A stretch of 64,000 nucleotides of DNA from Diploptera punctata (lineage: Eukaryota; Arthropoda; Insecta; Blattodea; Blaberidae), in contig JASPKZ010001230.1 of the NCBI GenBank assembly GCA_030220185.1, forward strand, positions 682,001-746,000, given 5' to 3'. Shown one piece after another: positions 24,540 to 35,165 of this stretch (position 1 is its first letter; every line of letters starts with the position of its first letter). The notes under the pieces were generated by a model. It worked only from the letters and a program-made list of their open reading frames with translations. It was not told the DNA's origin and ran no database searches. Both the position numbers and the translations under genes were made by a program.

Positions 24540-24732
24540 TGAGAAGAGTTATGAAGTATGAGGTGAGTGAAAGAAAAAATAAACAATATTAAAAAACCTC
24601 ATAGTGTTATTTCCTACCCACATAACTTAAATAATTCATAACCTATATTATTATAAATTAACCCTCTCATTATATTGAATTATTTTTTTACAATTTTATG
24701 AAATTCTACAAATTAAAAAAAAAAAGACATGT

Positions 24733-25059
24733 CTATTCTCTCCATCGATGTCCACATTGATGATTGCAGCATTTATAGAAGGTTGTCATAGGTTCATCAG
24801 CAGAACGAGTCTGTATTTGCATAAAATATGCTCTTGGATGAGAACATTTTGGACACCTTTCTTCAGTGGAATCTACATTGTCCCATGCTGCAGCACCACC
24901 CAACACATCATCAACTTCTTTCAGTTTTGGATATATTTTTATGCCCATATGACGTGAAATATTATAAATATATGGACAAGTATTACACGAAAATCTTAAG
25001 CAATTTAGACCTTCTTCGACTCCAAGAGTATTAGCACAAGTTGGACAAAACATCAACAT
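24733..25059 (-). CDS. POLR3K: RNA polymerase III subunit RPC10 (POLR3K)
   Basis: This is the small TFIIS-like subunit of RNA polymerase III, needed for transcript cleavage, termination and reinitiation. The single exon encodes 108 residues, the usual family length. The N-terminal zinc ribbon starts MLMFCPTCANTL and pairs with CNTCPY. A linker KLKEVDDVLGGAAAWDNVDS follows. The C-terminal TFIIS-type ribbon has CPKC, the catalytic hairpin QTRSADEPMTTFYKC and the second pair C..CGHRW. An in-frame ATG nine codons upstream (25086) exists, but the family start MLxFCP and the A at -3 favour 25059. It lies 242 bp downstream of the RABL3 stop on the same strand. All Cys and the acidic DE hairpin are intact, so nothing suggests a dead retrocopy. 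Confidence 0.97.
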   Translation of the reverse strand: MLMFCPTCANTLGVEEGLNCLRFSCNTCPYIYNISRHMGIKIYPKLKEVDDVLGGAAAWDNVDSTEERCPKCSHPRAYFMQIQTRSADEPMTTFYKCCNHQCGHRWRE

Positions 25060-25301
25060 TTTGTTTCTGGTGATATTGCACCTCACTTAAATATGAGTTG
25101 AAATATTTACATAGAAATAGTACTAATAGTTGTTAAAGAAAAATATGAAATATATCTTGAAATATAAAAATTGAAATAATGTTTATGTTCAAACAAGGAA
25201 AGATTTATATTCTAAATAAATGTTTCAAACTAGAAAGCAAAATTTATGTGCAATATGGAACACAAAAACTGAAATAACTAGCAAGTGGGTATTTCAATTA
25301 T
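25060..25301 (-). other. RABL3-POLR3K intergenic spacer
   Basis: 242 bp, AT-rich and repeat-free, between the RABL3 stop and the POLR3K start on the same strand. No AATAAA on this strand. Confidence 0.6.
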
Positions 25302-25475
25302 TTAATCATTATGATAGAACTTTTGGTTAAGAGATGCTAATGTTCGCCTTCTTTCTGAAAATGGGCTGATTCCGTCTCGAGAGTGGTATCTTCTTTCTAT
25401 CACTTTGTCAAAGAAACGACTTAATTTGACAGCAGAACTTGACCCAGCTGCTAAAGAGCGTGCCTGGCGACAATC
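25302..25475 (-). CDS. RABL3: RABL3 exon 5 (C-terminus and stop)
   Basis: The acceptor is GTTTCAG|GATTGT. The exon reads [20 protein letters not shown], then [10 protein letters not shown], and ends KFYHND with TAA at 25302-25304. There is no CAAX or double-Cys tail, as expected for RABL3. An ATTAAA hexamer overlaps the stop (25301-25306), and no AATAAA was found on this strand before the POLR3K start. Confidence 0.94.
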   Translation of the reverse strand, partial: DCRQARSLAAGSSSAVKLSRFFDKVIERRYHSRDGISPFSERRRTLASLNQKFYHND

Positions 25476-25597
25476 CTGAAACCACAAAGAAAATTTAACA
25501 AAAACTCTAGAAAAATTTGAAAGAAGAAAAGAATAAATAGAAAGGTTATCATAAAGTACACAACAAAGTGATATATTTGAAGGGAAATTTGGACAGT

Positions 25598-25830
25598 ATG
25601 TGACCATGCCCTCCCAGCATCATGAGGAATTTGGGTAACAATAATAAGCACCAGCTCCAAGTTGAGAAAATCAGCTATAATGGCTGGGGATCTGACATGG
25701 TGACCACATGTTATCCCTATAGTGTTTGGATGATCATACACCTCTGTGAATAACACATGTGGATGTAAAGCCAGTAACCAACTAGTAGACCAGGGCCTTC
25801 TGGGTCTGTTATGCCATGAAGTTTAGTTTC
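25598..25830 (+). repeat. SINE-3 copy, 5'-truncated
   Basis: Begins in the body (CCCAGCATCATGAGGAATTT) and runs to CTTCTGGGTCTGTTATGCC, parallel to 17300-17525. It lies in RABL3 intron 4. Confidence 0.62.
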
Positions 25831-26319
25831 AAATACTCTACAAACACACTGTCCAGTTGGCATGTCTGACCAGTATCTTAAGAATCATGGAGACAATTTT
25901 TCTTTTCTTCTTTTCTTTCCAGTATAGGATATTAAATTAACCTAGCGAGGACAACTGATCAGCTACTCGGATTGAGAAGCAGCAGGTAAAATATAATATA
26001 TACATTAGGCAAATTACACATGGTTAAAAAAAAATTAATAAGTATCTTTTATTTTTCATGAACAGTTGAGTAGATAATTAATATTTAATTTAGGAAGTGA
26101 TATTTTGTGATATAGTTGAGTAGATATTTAGTGTTATTTCTGCCATTTTAAACATAGATTCAACTCTGGAAACACAAGCTATTATCATTACAGGGACTCT
26201 TGTCTCAAAAAATAATGTTAAATGGTGATTCTTCCAGCCATAATATAATAATGTGAAACATGATTTACTATTTTAAGAGATAACACAATGAGTATTCAAG
26301 GATAAAGAGCTTAGGCACA

Positions 26320-26835
26320 TTTTTTTTACCAAAAAGAGACCAACAGACAGGTGACTGAAGAATGCTACATAACAGTGAGCTATATAATATTCCTGAGAAA
26401 CCAGATTAATAAAAAAAAATTCCATGGTGCAATAGGCCTAGGAGGCCCTTGGCCTACATGTGTTAATCAGAGTGTATGATAAGCTAGCCAGTATAGAGGT
26501 CACATATGGTCAGCCATATGTCACAGTCCCTCAGCCAATGTAGCTAAACAAATTAATAATAAACATTAATTTAAAAATACAATAGGAAGTAACATTATGA
26601 GGAAGTTAATTCTCATAGATTATGTTGGGAAGGACATGTGACATAAATAGGCAATGAGAGATGAGCATGGAAACTTCACGTAGGAAAACCACAGGAAAGC
26701 TCCCAGTATGTAGACCAAGAATGGGGTGGGAGAGTAATATCTTGAGAGAGGTGGATTATACAGGGAATGGTTGAAAAATATAAGTTCTGGATATGGATGT
26801 ATCGAAAGCTTACATTTGCATGGTCATGAATCTGA
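26320..26835 (+). pseudogene. LINE family A, split copy
   Basis: LINE pieces 26328-26410 and 26602-26835 are separated by a SINE-like block and a Penelope-like 3' end (GGAAGTAACATTATGAGG, 26585-26602). Heavily decayed. Confidence 0.62.
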
Positions 26836-26929
26836 AGTTCAATAGTGTCAAGAAATTAGCAGTTTTAGTTCTATTGTCCACTAAAATAATGGGCGAGTTT
26901 ATCTTGTGTCATTTTGGTACATCATTTAC

Positions 26930-27230
26930 ATGCATCATCATCATCATCACAGAGGCATTTCACTAGCATCAGTTCCATGGAAATTGTTTCTGATTGGGAT
27001 TCTTCCACTTTGATGTTTTATAATTTCACAAATTACCAAAAAATGCAGAGTATGAATAAAGAGTGATTGGGGAGTTGGAAAGAATTGAAAGAAGATGTAT
27101 ATCATGATTTGGGTGGTGGAAGAAAAGTATTGTATAATTCTTCACTGTCACTCAAGAACAGGGTGCAACTAGGGGTAGAAGGTAAGAATGTGGTATTCCT
27201 ATAAACTGGTCATTAGCAAAGTACAGTAAC
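26930..27230. other. Unannotated intron sequence with ATC repeat
   Basis: A short CAT/ATC microsatellite (26936-26950) and repeat-like text; nothing coding. Confidence 0.35.
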
Positions 27231-28008
27231 ATTCTTACCTTGTAGGAAAAAATTGCACACACTTTTATGGAGAAATTCAGGCAATAGAGCTAGCACTAAA
27301 ACAACTCCTATACAGAATAAATACATTGCAGAGAGCAGCTGTTTTAAGTGACTCAACCTCAGCTATACAAGCTATAACAACACATAATTCTCCAATCTCT
27401 TGTAAAGTGTAGGAAATGAAAAAAAAAAAAAAAAAAGATCATAAGATTAATATAACAAATTTGGGAATTTTTACATTGAGGTTTTCTCAATAAGAATCAA
27501 ATGAATCGTGAATTCTTCTTAGATCATAAGATTATTGACTAAACAAAATAAAATTATTCCACTCTAATGGATATCTTCTCATTGTGGGATTTATGGAAAT
27601 GAAACGGTGGATCTCTTAGCAAATAGGGTACTAAAATTTTACGGAAAACGAATCTGCTCTATCATTCTGCAAAAATTATTAAAAGAAACTTCTAAAAAGA
27701 ATTGATGGAACCCTTTAAAACACAAAGTAATGAGAAATCATGGGTGGCTATCTTACAGAATAAAAACTTAATACCAAGGCACAAAGTAGTAGCAACATTC
27801 AGACCGTGAACAGGCCATGACTATCTGCCAGCACACCTACACAAAATTGGAATCTTCAACTCTCCAAATTGTATACTGTGTCAAGATAATAACTCAAAAA
27901 TGGACAAAGACCACCTTACTTATTTTAGGAATTCTCACTATGAGGTATATTCATTAAGGTAGAATATGTTTATCACTCACCTCATATTGTTCTTCTTATT
28001 TGATTATA

Positions 28009-28045
28009 AACTAGTTTCGGAACATAGTTTCTGTTCCATCCTCAG
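28009..28045 (-). ncRNA. Hammerhead ribozyme motif, PLE-E left arm
   Basis: The exact inverted copy of the right-arm motif, with CTGAGGA at 28045-28039 and GAAAC at 28018-28014 on the minus strand. Confidence 0.72.
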
Positions 28046-28217
28046 TATCATCACGACCGTTGTTCTGTCGTCTTGAAGAGTTGTCCTTCTCTCCTTCCAT
28101 TGGCTGACTGAAAAACCTCGAAACCAGGTCATTCTCTGGTTTCGAGGTTTTTCAGTCAGCCAATGGAAGGAGAGAAGGACAACTCTTCAAGACGACAGAA
28201 CAACGGTCGTGATGATA

Positions 28218-28254
28218 CTGAGGATGGAACAGAAACTATGTTCCGAAACTAGTT
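28218..28254 (+). ncRNA. Hammerhead ribozyme motif, PLE-E right arm
   Basis: CTGAGGA (28218-28224), helix II GGAACA/TGTTCC, GAA 28245-28247, helix III from AACTAGTT, cleavage near T28254. Helix I pairs GATGATA (28211-28217) with TATAATC (28255-28261) at six of seven positions. Confidence 0.75.
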
Positions 28255-28602
28255 TATAATCAAATAAGAAGAACAATATGAGGTGAGTGATAAACATATT
28301 CTACCTTAAAGACCACCTTATTGATTGCGCAGCTCTCAAGATGTCACCTGCAAGAACTTGGCTGGACTCTATTGGGGAGCAAGAAAGCAAATGGAACACA
28401 TCCAAGTAAATGGGCATTGGACTACTACAAGGAATCCATTTTAAGAGGAAACCTCGCATCATTTTGCCGCCGTCTCTGTGAGCAGTACGACTGCAATGTG
28501 GGAGACAAGTTGTACACAACATCCTAGCAGTTAGTTGCTTCAGTGTGTTGTAGTGGGACGCATGTCACTTGTTGTCGTTGTTACATAAGAAAGTAATCGA
28601 AA

Positions 28603-29236
28603 ATGAAGTATACGGTTGAACAGCGAATTTATTTGGTGGAATGTTACTTTTTGAGAAATAACCATAGAGTTTCATCTTTCAGGACATGTAAATTCCCAAA
28701 ATGTGCAAATGTGAAGTACTGAGAACCCACATATTATACAGGAAGTGCCTTTGCATCCCATTAAAATTGGGGTTTGGTGTGGTGGTAAGCGCATGGCGGA
28801 TAATTGGGCCAATATTTTTTTTGAAAACCACATAAACTCAGCTGTTTATGTGACAACAATGTTGTGTCCACTTCTTAATGAACTGACACAGGAAGAAAAG
28901 GAATATGGATATTTTCAATAGGATGGTGCCACCGCGCATTCCGCTAATAATTGTATAGAAACTTTACGTGAAGTTTTCGATGACAGTATAATTAGCACAG
29001 GTTTATGGCCCCCTAGATCAGTGGATCTAACTTACTGTGATTATTATCTTTGGGGATACCTAAAGGGAAAAGTTTACCAAAATAATCCTCATACCTTAGA
29101 ACTTAAGATCAAAATAACACGTGCAATGAAATCTATTACCGAAGCTGAATAACAGAAAGTGGCAGATAATTTGTTTAAATGATGTGAGGCATGTCTTACT
29201 GCAGATGGGGGACATTTTCATCAGTATTTCAAATAA
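28603..29236 (+). pseudogene. Intronless DDE transposase, broken (mariner/Tc-like)
   Basis: It starts MKYTVEQRIYLVECYF and holds the recognisable order: QQDGAT-type box (MDIFNRMVPP in shifted frame), PPRSVDLTYCDYYLWGYLKG with a catalytic-type D, and an end ADGGHFHQYFK before TAA. At least three frameshifts or stops. This is the DDE_3-type family common in insects. Confidence 0.72.
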
Positions 29237-29239
29237 ATG

Positions 29240-29825
29240 GTGAGTACTAAGCCTATTTTTTATAATCTAAATTAATTGAGTTATTTATATTTTGTAGCTT
29301 CATTTGCCAGTAGTAACGTAACACACTCCCGCCGGTGCAAGCACAATAACGGGGAAAGTGAGAGCCGCTGCAACGCTGTAAAAAGGTTTCCACTTAAAAT
29401 GGATTCCCTATACTACTACTACTACTACTACATTCTTACCTTAGGGAAAAACTATTACACTACACACTTGGGAACAGATGAATCTAAAAAGAAAGACCTG
29501 AAATTTATCCGGATAAACTGAAGATTCAGATTAAAGAATGATGAATACTGAATATGAGTATTTCACAGACATTTTGCATATTACGTTATAATTATTACAT
29601 GCGGGAAGTATAGTAGAAGTACTGAGTGTGCAGCCAAAATCAATGAAAGCACGTTTTTCATTAAATATTAAATGTTGAGCAAATGATTGTTGTTAAGCTG
29701 ACCCAAAAATTGCTCCAATCAAAATGAAACTGGAAAATTAGTGCTGATAATCTCTCAGTATTTTTCAAATAACAGCCATATTCTGATGCATGCAAAACAT
29801 CCTATCTAAACATAAAACATCGCTA
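29240..29825. other. Unannotated RABL3 intron 4 sequence
   Basis: A TAC microsatellite lies at 29410-29431. No gene or named repeat seen. Confidence 0.4.
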
Positions 29826-29829
29826 CATG

Positions 29830-30195
29830 CATACTTTTTTTCAGTGACCCAGGTTGTCATTTTTGGTGTTCTCTCCTGGTATGTAACCCATTTCTGAGAT
29901 TGGGGTACCTGGAAGGTGGGGTTATGCTGCCCCGATGTTATGAGAGTTGATGATGCTGGTAATGATGCACCAGGAGAGGCCTTAAACTAAACTTAATCTA
30001 ATTAGGCGAATATAATATTAATGATATTGGTGTTATGGGACCGTTTGGGCCTTAAAGTTTCCAGACATTTATCTTACAGGTGAGAAAAGACCCCGAAAAA
30101 ATCTCACCCAGTAAACTTATCCCGACCAGGAATCTCACCCAGGCCCACTGCATGACAAGGCAGCATGCTTCCTCGAGACCATAGTGGTAGACTTT
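29830..30195 (-). repeat. SINE-1 copy, long form
   Basis: Same layout as 13808-14190: CCCAGGTTGTC at the left, CCGTTTGGGCCTTAAAGTTT in the middle and the tRNA-like head at the right. Confidence 0.68.
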
Positions 30196-30765
30196 GCATG
30201 CATATTAATTCAGTGCATTCACTAATATCATGACATCATCAAAAGTAACAGAGGAGGAATTAAAATTCTCTATAGTTCAAAATAAGTTATATATATCCTT
30301 GGGTTCTAGTTTCCTTATTATTGCCGTAAAACTAAGGTTGAGGGATTGCATCATACTAATTTTACTCTTTCTACCATCACCTAAAATCCAGTGATAGCAA
30401 TTACTTTAGTAAGCCTTGGCTCTTCTGAGCTAGAGTATCATAGATTTTTTTAAAGATATTTAATATATACATTCTCTCATTTCTTAGAACATATTTCCCC
30501 TCATATAATAAGAATTTTTCCATATTAATTTTTTATTTAAAGTAATTCAAAATAAAACAGGATACAGTTTTATTGTAATTGAATTATAGTGTGAGTACCT
30601 ATGCAGAAATATCAGGGCTCTCAGAAAAAGGAGAGGACATTAATACAGTACTCCAAACATTCCATAGCAGTTAATGGTTTCACAAATATTTTTACAAACT
30701 TTATTCAATCAAATTTTTTTGAGAATGGAAAACATCTTACCTCAAATTAATGTTGGTTCAATTTG

Positions 30766-30801
30766 AACATGTTTCGATGTATTCTTCTATATCATCATCA
30801 G
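30766..30801 (-). ncRNA. Hammerhead ribozyme motif, PLE-F left arm
   Basis: Minus strand: CTGATGA (30801-30795), helix II GATATA/TACATC with one mismatch, GAA, helix III within AACATGTT, cleavage near T30766. All invariant core bases are present. Confidence 0.72.
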
Positions 30802-30995
30802 CTTGCCCAGACTGCTGTTTTATGTTGTGGACCCTGGATGCCGATATCAGCTCCCTCCTCCAGCTGGCCGAAGAACCTCCACACTAGGTCTTCCTGCTGA
30901 ACATGATCTAGTTTGGAGGTTCTTTGGCCAGCCGGAGGAGGGAACTGATATCGACATCCAGGGTCTACAACATAAAACTCAATGGTCTGGACAAA

Positions 30996-31031
30996 CTGAC
31001 AATGATATAGAAGATTATATTGAAACATGTT
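30996..31031 (+). ncRNA. Hammerhead motif with G8 change, PLE-F right arm
   Basis: CTGACAA (30996-31002) in place of CTGANGA, helix II ATATA/TATAT, GAAAC at 31022-31026 and the same AACATGTT palindrome. Confidence 0.5.
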
Positions 31032-31191
31032 CAAACTGAACCAACATTAATTTGAGGTAAGATGCTTTCCAGTCTAAAAATAATTGATTAAAAGGACCTC
31101 AAAATGTTACTTCCTAAAATAAACCATTAAACTTTAGTTAATATCAAAAGATAATAAATCAAACTGTATTAAAAGGAAATTTAAACCTCAC

Positions 31192-31305
31192 CAAAAAAAT
31201 TTCATCTGCTCCACACTCTTCTGCTATTGTGGAAGATCTTCGATGAGAATGTGTTCTAACTTCCTCTGATAAATCGTACTTAGTGCCAATTACCAATATA
31301 GGAAT
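31192..31305 (-). CDS. RABL3: RABL3 exon 4 (TKxD motif)
   Basis: The acceptor is TTTCAG|ATTCCT and the donor TTTG|GTGAGG. The 114 nt encode IPILVIGTKYDLSEEVRTHS followed by RRSSTIAEECGADEIFL. GTKYD is the guanine-binding NKxD-type motif. Both ends fall on codon boundaries. Confidence 0.94.
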
Positions 31306-31900
31306 CTGAAAAATAAAAAGGCTTATTTTCATTAAATCGAAAAAAAAAAAAAGTAATTCTGTCTGTCAGTACCCATTCATTCCTATGTGGGGCAAAAGTG
31401 CTCTTATGGGAGTTACTTAACTGTGACAATTTAGTTACACCTACTTTCCTACTGATGTCAGAGAGTGACAAGTAGTTTGTTGCCTCAAAGAGACATCTAA
31501 GGTGTTACTTGGATTGGAAAGGCCAATTAAATTTTGCTCAGGCCTCTAATTTAGGCTTGACATTCTTTTACGAGCTTGAAAATCTTCAAACTCAGAACCC
31601 ATGGTCTATATCCTTCCCAGGAGACTTGTTCCTTGGATATTGCTATAATAGGCCATGAAAATCCTACGCATGCATACACCCTCCCCCCGCACACATTGTT
31701 AAATGATACTTGCAAACAATTATCTAAAAAATTTATTATCCATTTTAATTAGTAAAATTTTAAAATTATGTAATGCATAAACTACAGGAGGCAGACTAAA
31801 TAATGGAAACAACTTCCAAATCTTCTTTAACATAGTGTAAGACCACCATTAGTCTTTAAAATAGCTGTAATCCTTGAAATTGATTGGTACAATTTATGAA

Positions 31901-32503
31901 TGGGGGCACGCCGTAGCGTAGTGATTAAGGCACTACGCTACAAGCCAGAAGGTCGAGTCCCAGTAAAGTAAAGTGATCCCACAATAGACCCGGAGGCCCT
32001 TGGGGTAGTAGGAGGTTAAGGCTCCCACTTTTACTAGACAATCGGCACTTTATGTCAGCCCTGCGTGACGGCCGCCTTTACCCCCAGAATAAGTGTCTGG
32101 TACTCATTTCCGTTAGAGGCTGAGTCGACCCCAGGGCCATAGTGCCGCCAGTGGGTTTGGGTCAGTTTAAAAATCCTGACCCCAACGGGACTTGAACCCT
32201 CGACCCTCCGGCTTGAAGCTCAGTGCCTTAACCACTACGCTACGGCATGCCCCTTCGAGTCCCAGTGGGTCAGGATTTTTAAACTGACCCAAACCTTCTG
32301 GCGACACTATGGCCCTGGGGTCGACTCAGCCTCTAACTGAAATGAGTACCAGACGCTTGTTCTGGGGTAAAGGCGGCCGTCACGCAGGGCTGACAACCCG
32401 GCTGACATCAAGTGCCGATTGTCAAGAAAAAGTGGGAGTCTTAACCTCCTACTACCCCAGGGCCTCCTGAGGCCTGTAGTGGGATCACTTTACACTTTTA
32501 CTT
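31901..32503 (+). repeat. SINE-2 outer copy with 12-bp target duplication
   Basis: ACAATTTATGAA flanks it (31889-31900 and 32504-32515). The head GGCACGCCGTAGCGTAGTG has box A-like and GGTCGAGTCC box B-like motifs. It is interrupted by an inner SINE-2 at 31965-32254. Confidence 0.82.
31965..32254 (-). repeat. SINE-2 inner copy with 12-bp target duplication
   Basis: TCGAGTCCCAGT flanks it (31953-31964 and 32255-32266), so it landed in the box B of the outer SINE-2. About 290 bp, full length, opposite orientation. Confidence 0.85.
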
Positions 32504-33705
32504 ACAATTTATGAAAGTATTCTATAGGTATCTTGCACCATTTTCCATGGAGAATTTCTTCTGGGTCTTTAAGAGATAAAGGAGGTGAAAATTTTGTCCT
32601 CAGTTTTCAATTCACACCACACTGCCCCAATAATATTCAGATCTGGAGATTGACGTGGCCATGAACAGATCAGAATTTAGATAAATAAATGAATCACTGA
32701 ATTTTATGATCCTCAAATCAGTCTTTTAACAAACCAGCAGTGTGAGTAGGGACATTGCTATCTTGAAATATAGCATTACCTGACGAGAACAATGTCTGTA
32801 ACATTGACTGCACAGTCTCCTAGAATTCTGCCATAGACCTTAGTTGTCTCTTTGCCATTATCTGTGACAATAAAACCTACAGAATTCCAGGATATTGCTG
32901 TCCAAATCATTATTGACCCTCCATATTTAACTGTAGGCACTAAGCATTCTGAGTTGTAAGATTCTTTTGGTGCTCTCCAGACATATATATTACCAGTAAT
33001 AAGGGAAAAGTGTATATTGACTCATTAGACCATATTATATTTTTCCAACCATCAGCAATCCATGACTTGTGTTCATAATGTCACAGATTTCACTTTACTG
33101 GGTTCCTGTCTGTAATCAATGGTTTATTATTTGCTGCTCTGCCATATATATATATAAGCCGTGTTGCAGGTACATTTTCGTGTGCTCAAGATATGTGTGA
33201 TATCACTCTTTTCCACTGATGTCTATTTGTATACTGTGCCAACCTTTCCTGAATTTTCCCTTCCCTCTCCACTTCCTTTTATTATGTGCGCCGGTTTACG
33301 GTTTCCTCCAGCTTTCTGAAACAAGGAATTAGCATGGGAGGAACTAACTTTTGTTTGGGAGAAAATGCTGTATGGATTGAGTGTCATTGGTATGCATTTT
33401 TATTATTATATCATTTTGTTAAACATCCAAAGGACTGCAAAGCAAGAAGATTATATCATTTGTTACTTATGATTTCACTTTATATTTGTAAAGAAGAAGT
33501 TAATTATTTATTTATATTATTTAAATCATTATTGACTCACATATACTTATTTATTTAAATATATCTATTCATTTTACACGCTAGTTTGTTATTTATGTAG
33601 TAGATCATTTGAATCTCAGTCTAGCAGTAGTTCAGTACAATATTTAAGTATCCCTGTCAAGACTCATGATTATAGAACATTTATTAACTCTAATTAGATT
33701 ATTTA

Positions 33706-33840
33706 ACTTTCACAGGGAAAGAACACTATGAGGTTTAATTTAAGAATTAAATTAATGTTTTTATTACCTCACCTCATATCCTATTTCTTCTAGAAGAAAA
33801 AGGATATGAGGTGAGGTAATAAAAACATTAATTTAATTCT
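33706..33840 (-). mobile_element. Penelope-like fold-back PLE-G (deleted core)
   Basis: The 16-bp duplication CTAATTAGATTATTTA (33690-33705 and 33841-33856) flanks it. It shares ends with PLE-J (54710) but the centre is only TCTAGA, so ribozyme and inner arm are deleted. The terminus GGAAAGAACACTATGAGG is at 33717-33734. Confidence 0.8.
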
Positions 33841-34095
33841 CTAATTAGATTATTTATCATAATTGATTACTTGTACCTAGTAGTTACCCATGTTAAAGTA
33901 ATGAAACATGTCCGTGAACATTTTGGGCCCAGCCACGGATATACTCTGCTTAGATACTTGTCTTTTAGTTTTCTCTTGTTACGCGACATATTATGTTAAG
34001 TCACACTGATGGACATTTTGTTACGCTATAATCTCTATGTCTGTCATATTTACCTATTTGTTAGAGAGCTTACTGGATACCCTGAGTTATTTAGG

Positions 34096-34280
34096 TCCCC
34101 TCTCAACCCGTGCAATATGATTAAGAAAGTTTTCTTGGGTTTTCCACATCATGGATTCAAGGTCGGCCTCTGGCCACTGATCCCATTTCGTTGAATCCAC
34201 GATGCAGAAAACCCAAGAAAACTTTCTTAATCATACTGCGAAAATCCACAATATAACATATATATATATATATATATTTG
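34096..34280. repeat. Short inverted repeat plus TA microsatellite
   Basis: Arms 34117-34158 and 34191-34236 contain GATTAAGAAAGTTTTCTTGG and its inverse. A TA repeat follows (34257-34277). No hammerhead core. Confidence 0.55.
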
Positions 34281-35072
34281 TGATGGTGCATCAGATGTGG
34301 TCGGCTGGCACCCTCGTCATTTACAGACCTCTATATATGGGCTTCATCTCATCTCATCCCGACCCTGAGTTGGATACAAGTTGTGGATATCATATATAAA
34401 ATATGTGTAGCTCTCTCCTAACTGTTCTGGTTGAAACTAGTTTCCTTAAACTAGTATTTATGTCTGCATTCATTTTATCTGCACTAGTTTTATGATTTTG
34501 TGATACAATTCTGTTCAGAAGTATCCTGTCTCTTTCATTTACTTTCTGTTTGTGACCACTATTCCTTTCTGCAGATGATATCTTACCTTTAGACTATACT
34601 TCTGAGATTAGACAGAAATAAGTCAAGGTCGGAAAGCCAAAAAAGTAACTTAAAAAAATATGTTGAAGTGAGGATACCTATGTAAATAACAGAAACAATC
34701 CTGAAATAAAAAAAAAATGACAATCTGCACAAAGGATATTTACTAGCTGACCATAGTTACTAGCTCAGTAATTTCCCGAAAACCTTGCCATGAGTAAAAT
34801 ATGCAAACATCAACTTCAGAAATTGTATTCCTTAAAAACCCAAACAATTTGCCAGTTTCATTCATTTAGTTCCAGCTAACCAGGCACTAACAATTTGTCC
34901 TTTTTGAAAGTCATTCATGTCAGATATCACAAGCCTTGTTCCACAGCTACAACTACAAGGGAAGAAATTCTTGTACAGTGAAGTACAGGATTATATTCAA
35001 AGTTAACATATGAAAGAATTTCTGACACCATCTGCAGGTTAACCAAACACATGAAAATAATAGATAAATTTG

Positions 35073-35160
35073 GTCTGCTTTCATCTTACCTCGTAATTAT
35101 GAGGTAAGATGAATGCAGAGAAAACTTATTTATTAAGAAGAACCTCATAATGTTACTTCC
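35073..35160 (+). mobile_element. Penelope-like remnant PLE-H
   Basis: Minimal arms ATCTTACCTC and GAGGTAAGAT, then terminus CCTCATAATGTTACTTCC (35143-35160). It directly abuts the mariner element. Confidence 0.65.
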
Positions 35161-35165
35161 TTTTA

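Larger units (their letters stand above)
23562..24620 (+). mobile_element. Penelope-like giant fold-back PLE-D
   Basis: Arms of about 200 bp (23562-23755 and 24356-24575) surround a SINE-4 palindrome. The 3' terminus CCTCATAGTGTTATTTCC is at 24597-24614. Apparent reading frames in the arms (EIPGYKERGLIRKFVGQPSD) occur in both orientations and I treat them as incidental. Confidence 0.75.
27921..28309 (-). mobile_element. Penelope-like perfect fold-back PLE-E
   Basis: A duplication AAAGACCACCTTA (27906 and about 28309) flanks it inside a LINE. The hairpin 27954-28309 has arms of about 175 bp that are almost identical. The 3' terminus in reverse GGAATTCTCACTATGAGG is at 27928-27945 next to the target duplication. 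Both arms carry an intact hammerhead. Confidence 0.82.
27240..28530 (+). pseudogene. LINE with RNase H domain, interrupted by PLE-E
   Basis: The plus strand has RNase H-like segments (WISSHCGIYGNETVDLLANR) and then KMDKDHLT, which resumes after the insertion as KDHLIDCAALK. This is the C-terminal end of an R1/Jockey-type ORF2. Frameshifts and a poly-A run at 27420 break it. Confidence 0.7.
30717..31114 (+). mobile_element. Penelope-like fold-back PLE-F
   Basis: Arms about 30717-30893 and 30894-31075 are reverse complements, with the 3' terminus CCTCAAAATGTTACTTCC at 31097-31114. The left arm has an intact minus-strand hammerhead. The right arm has one core change. Confidence 0.78.
31793..33150 (-). 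pseudogene. Tc1-like transposon remnant (split by SINE-2)
   Basis: The 3' TIR TACAGGAGGCAGACTAAATA at 31793 matches the right end of the element at 20006-21840. The minus strand keeps broken transposase text around IWAISWNSVG-like and SPDLNIIGAVW. A related 5' fragment (TTTCAAAGATGACAAATTGT-like, reverse) is at about 34860-34940. Confidence 0.62.

Noticed and set aside
24733..25059. POLR3K as a processed retrocopy
   Set aside because: No poly-A tract or target duplication was seen and all zinc ligands and the DE hairpin are intact; a genuine intronless gene is simpler.
34117..34236. A further hammerhead fold-back
   Set aside because: The inverted repeat is clear but neither CTGANGA nor GAAA occurs at suitable spacing.
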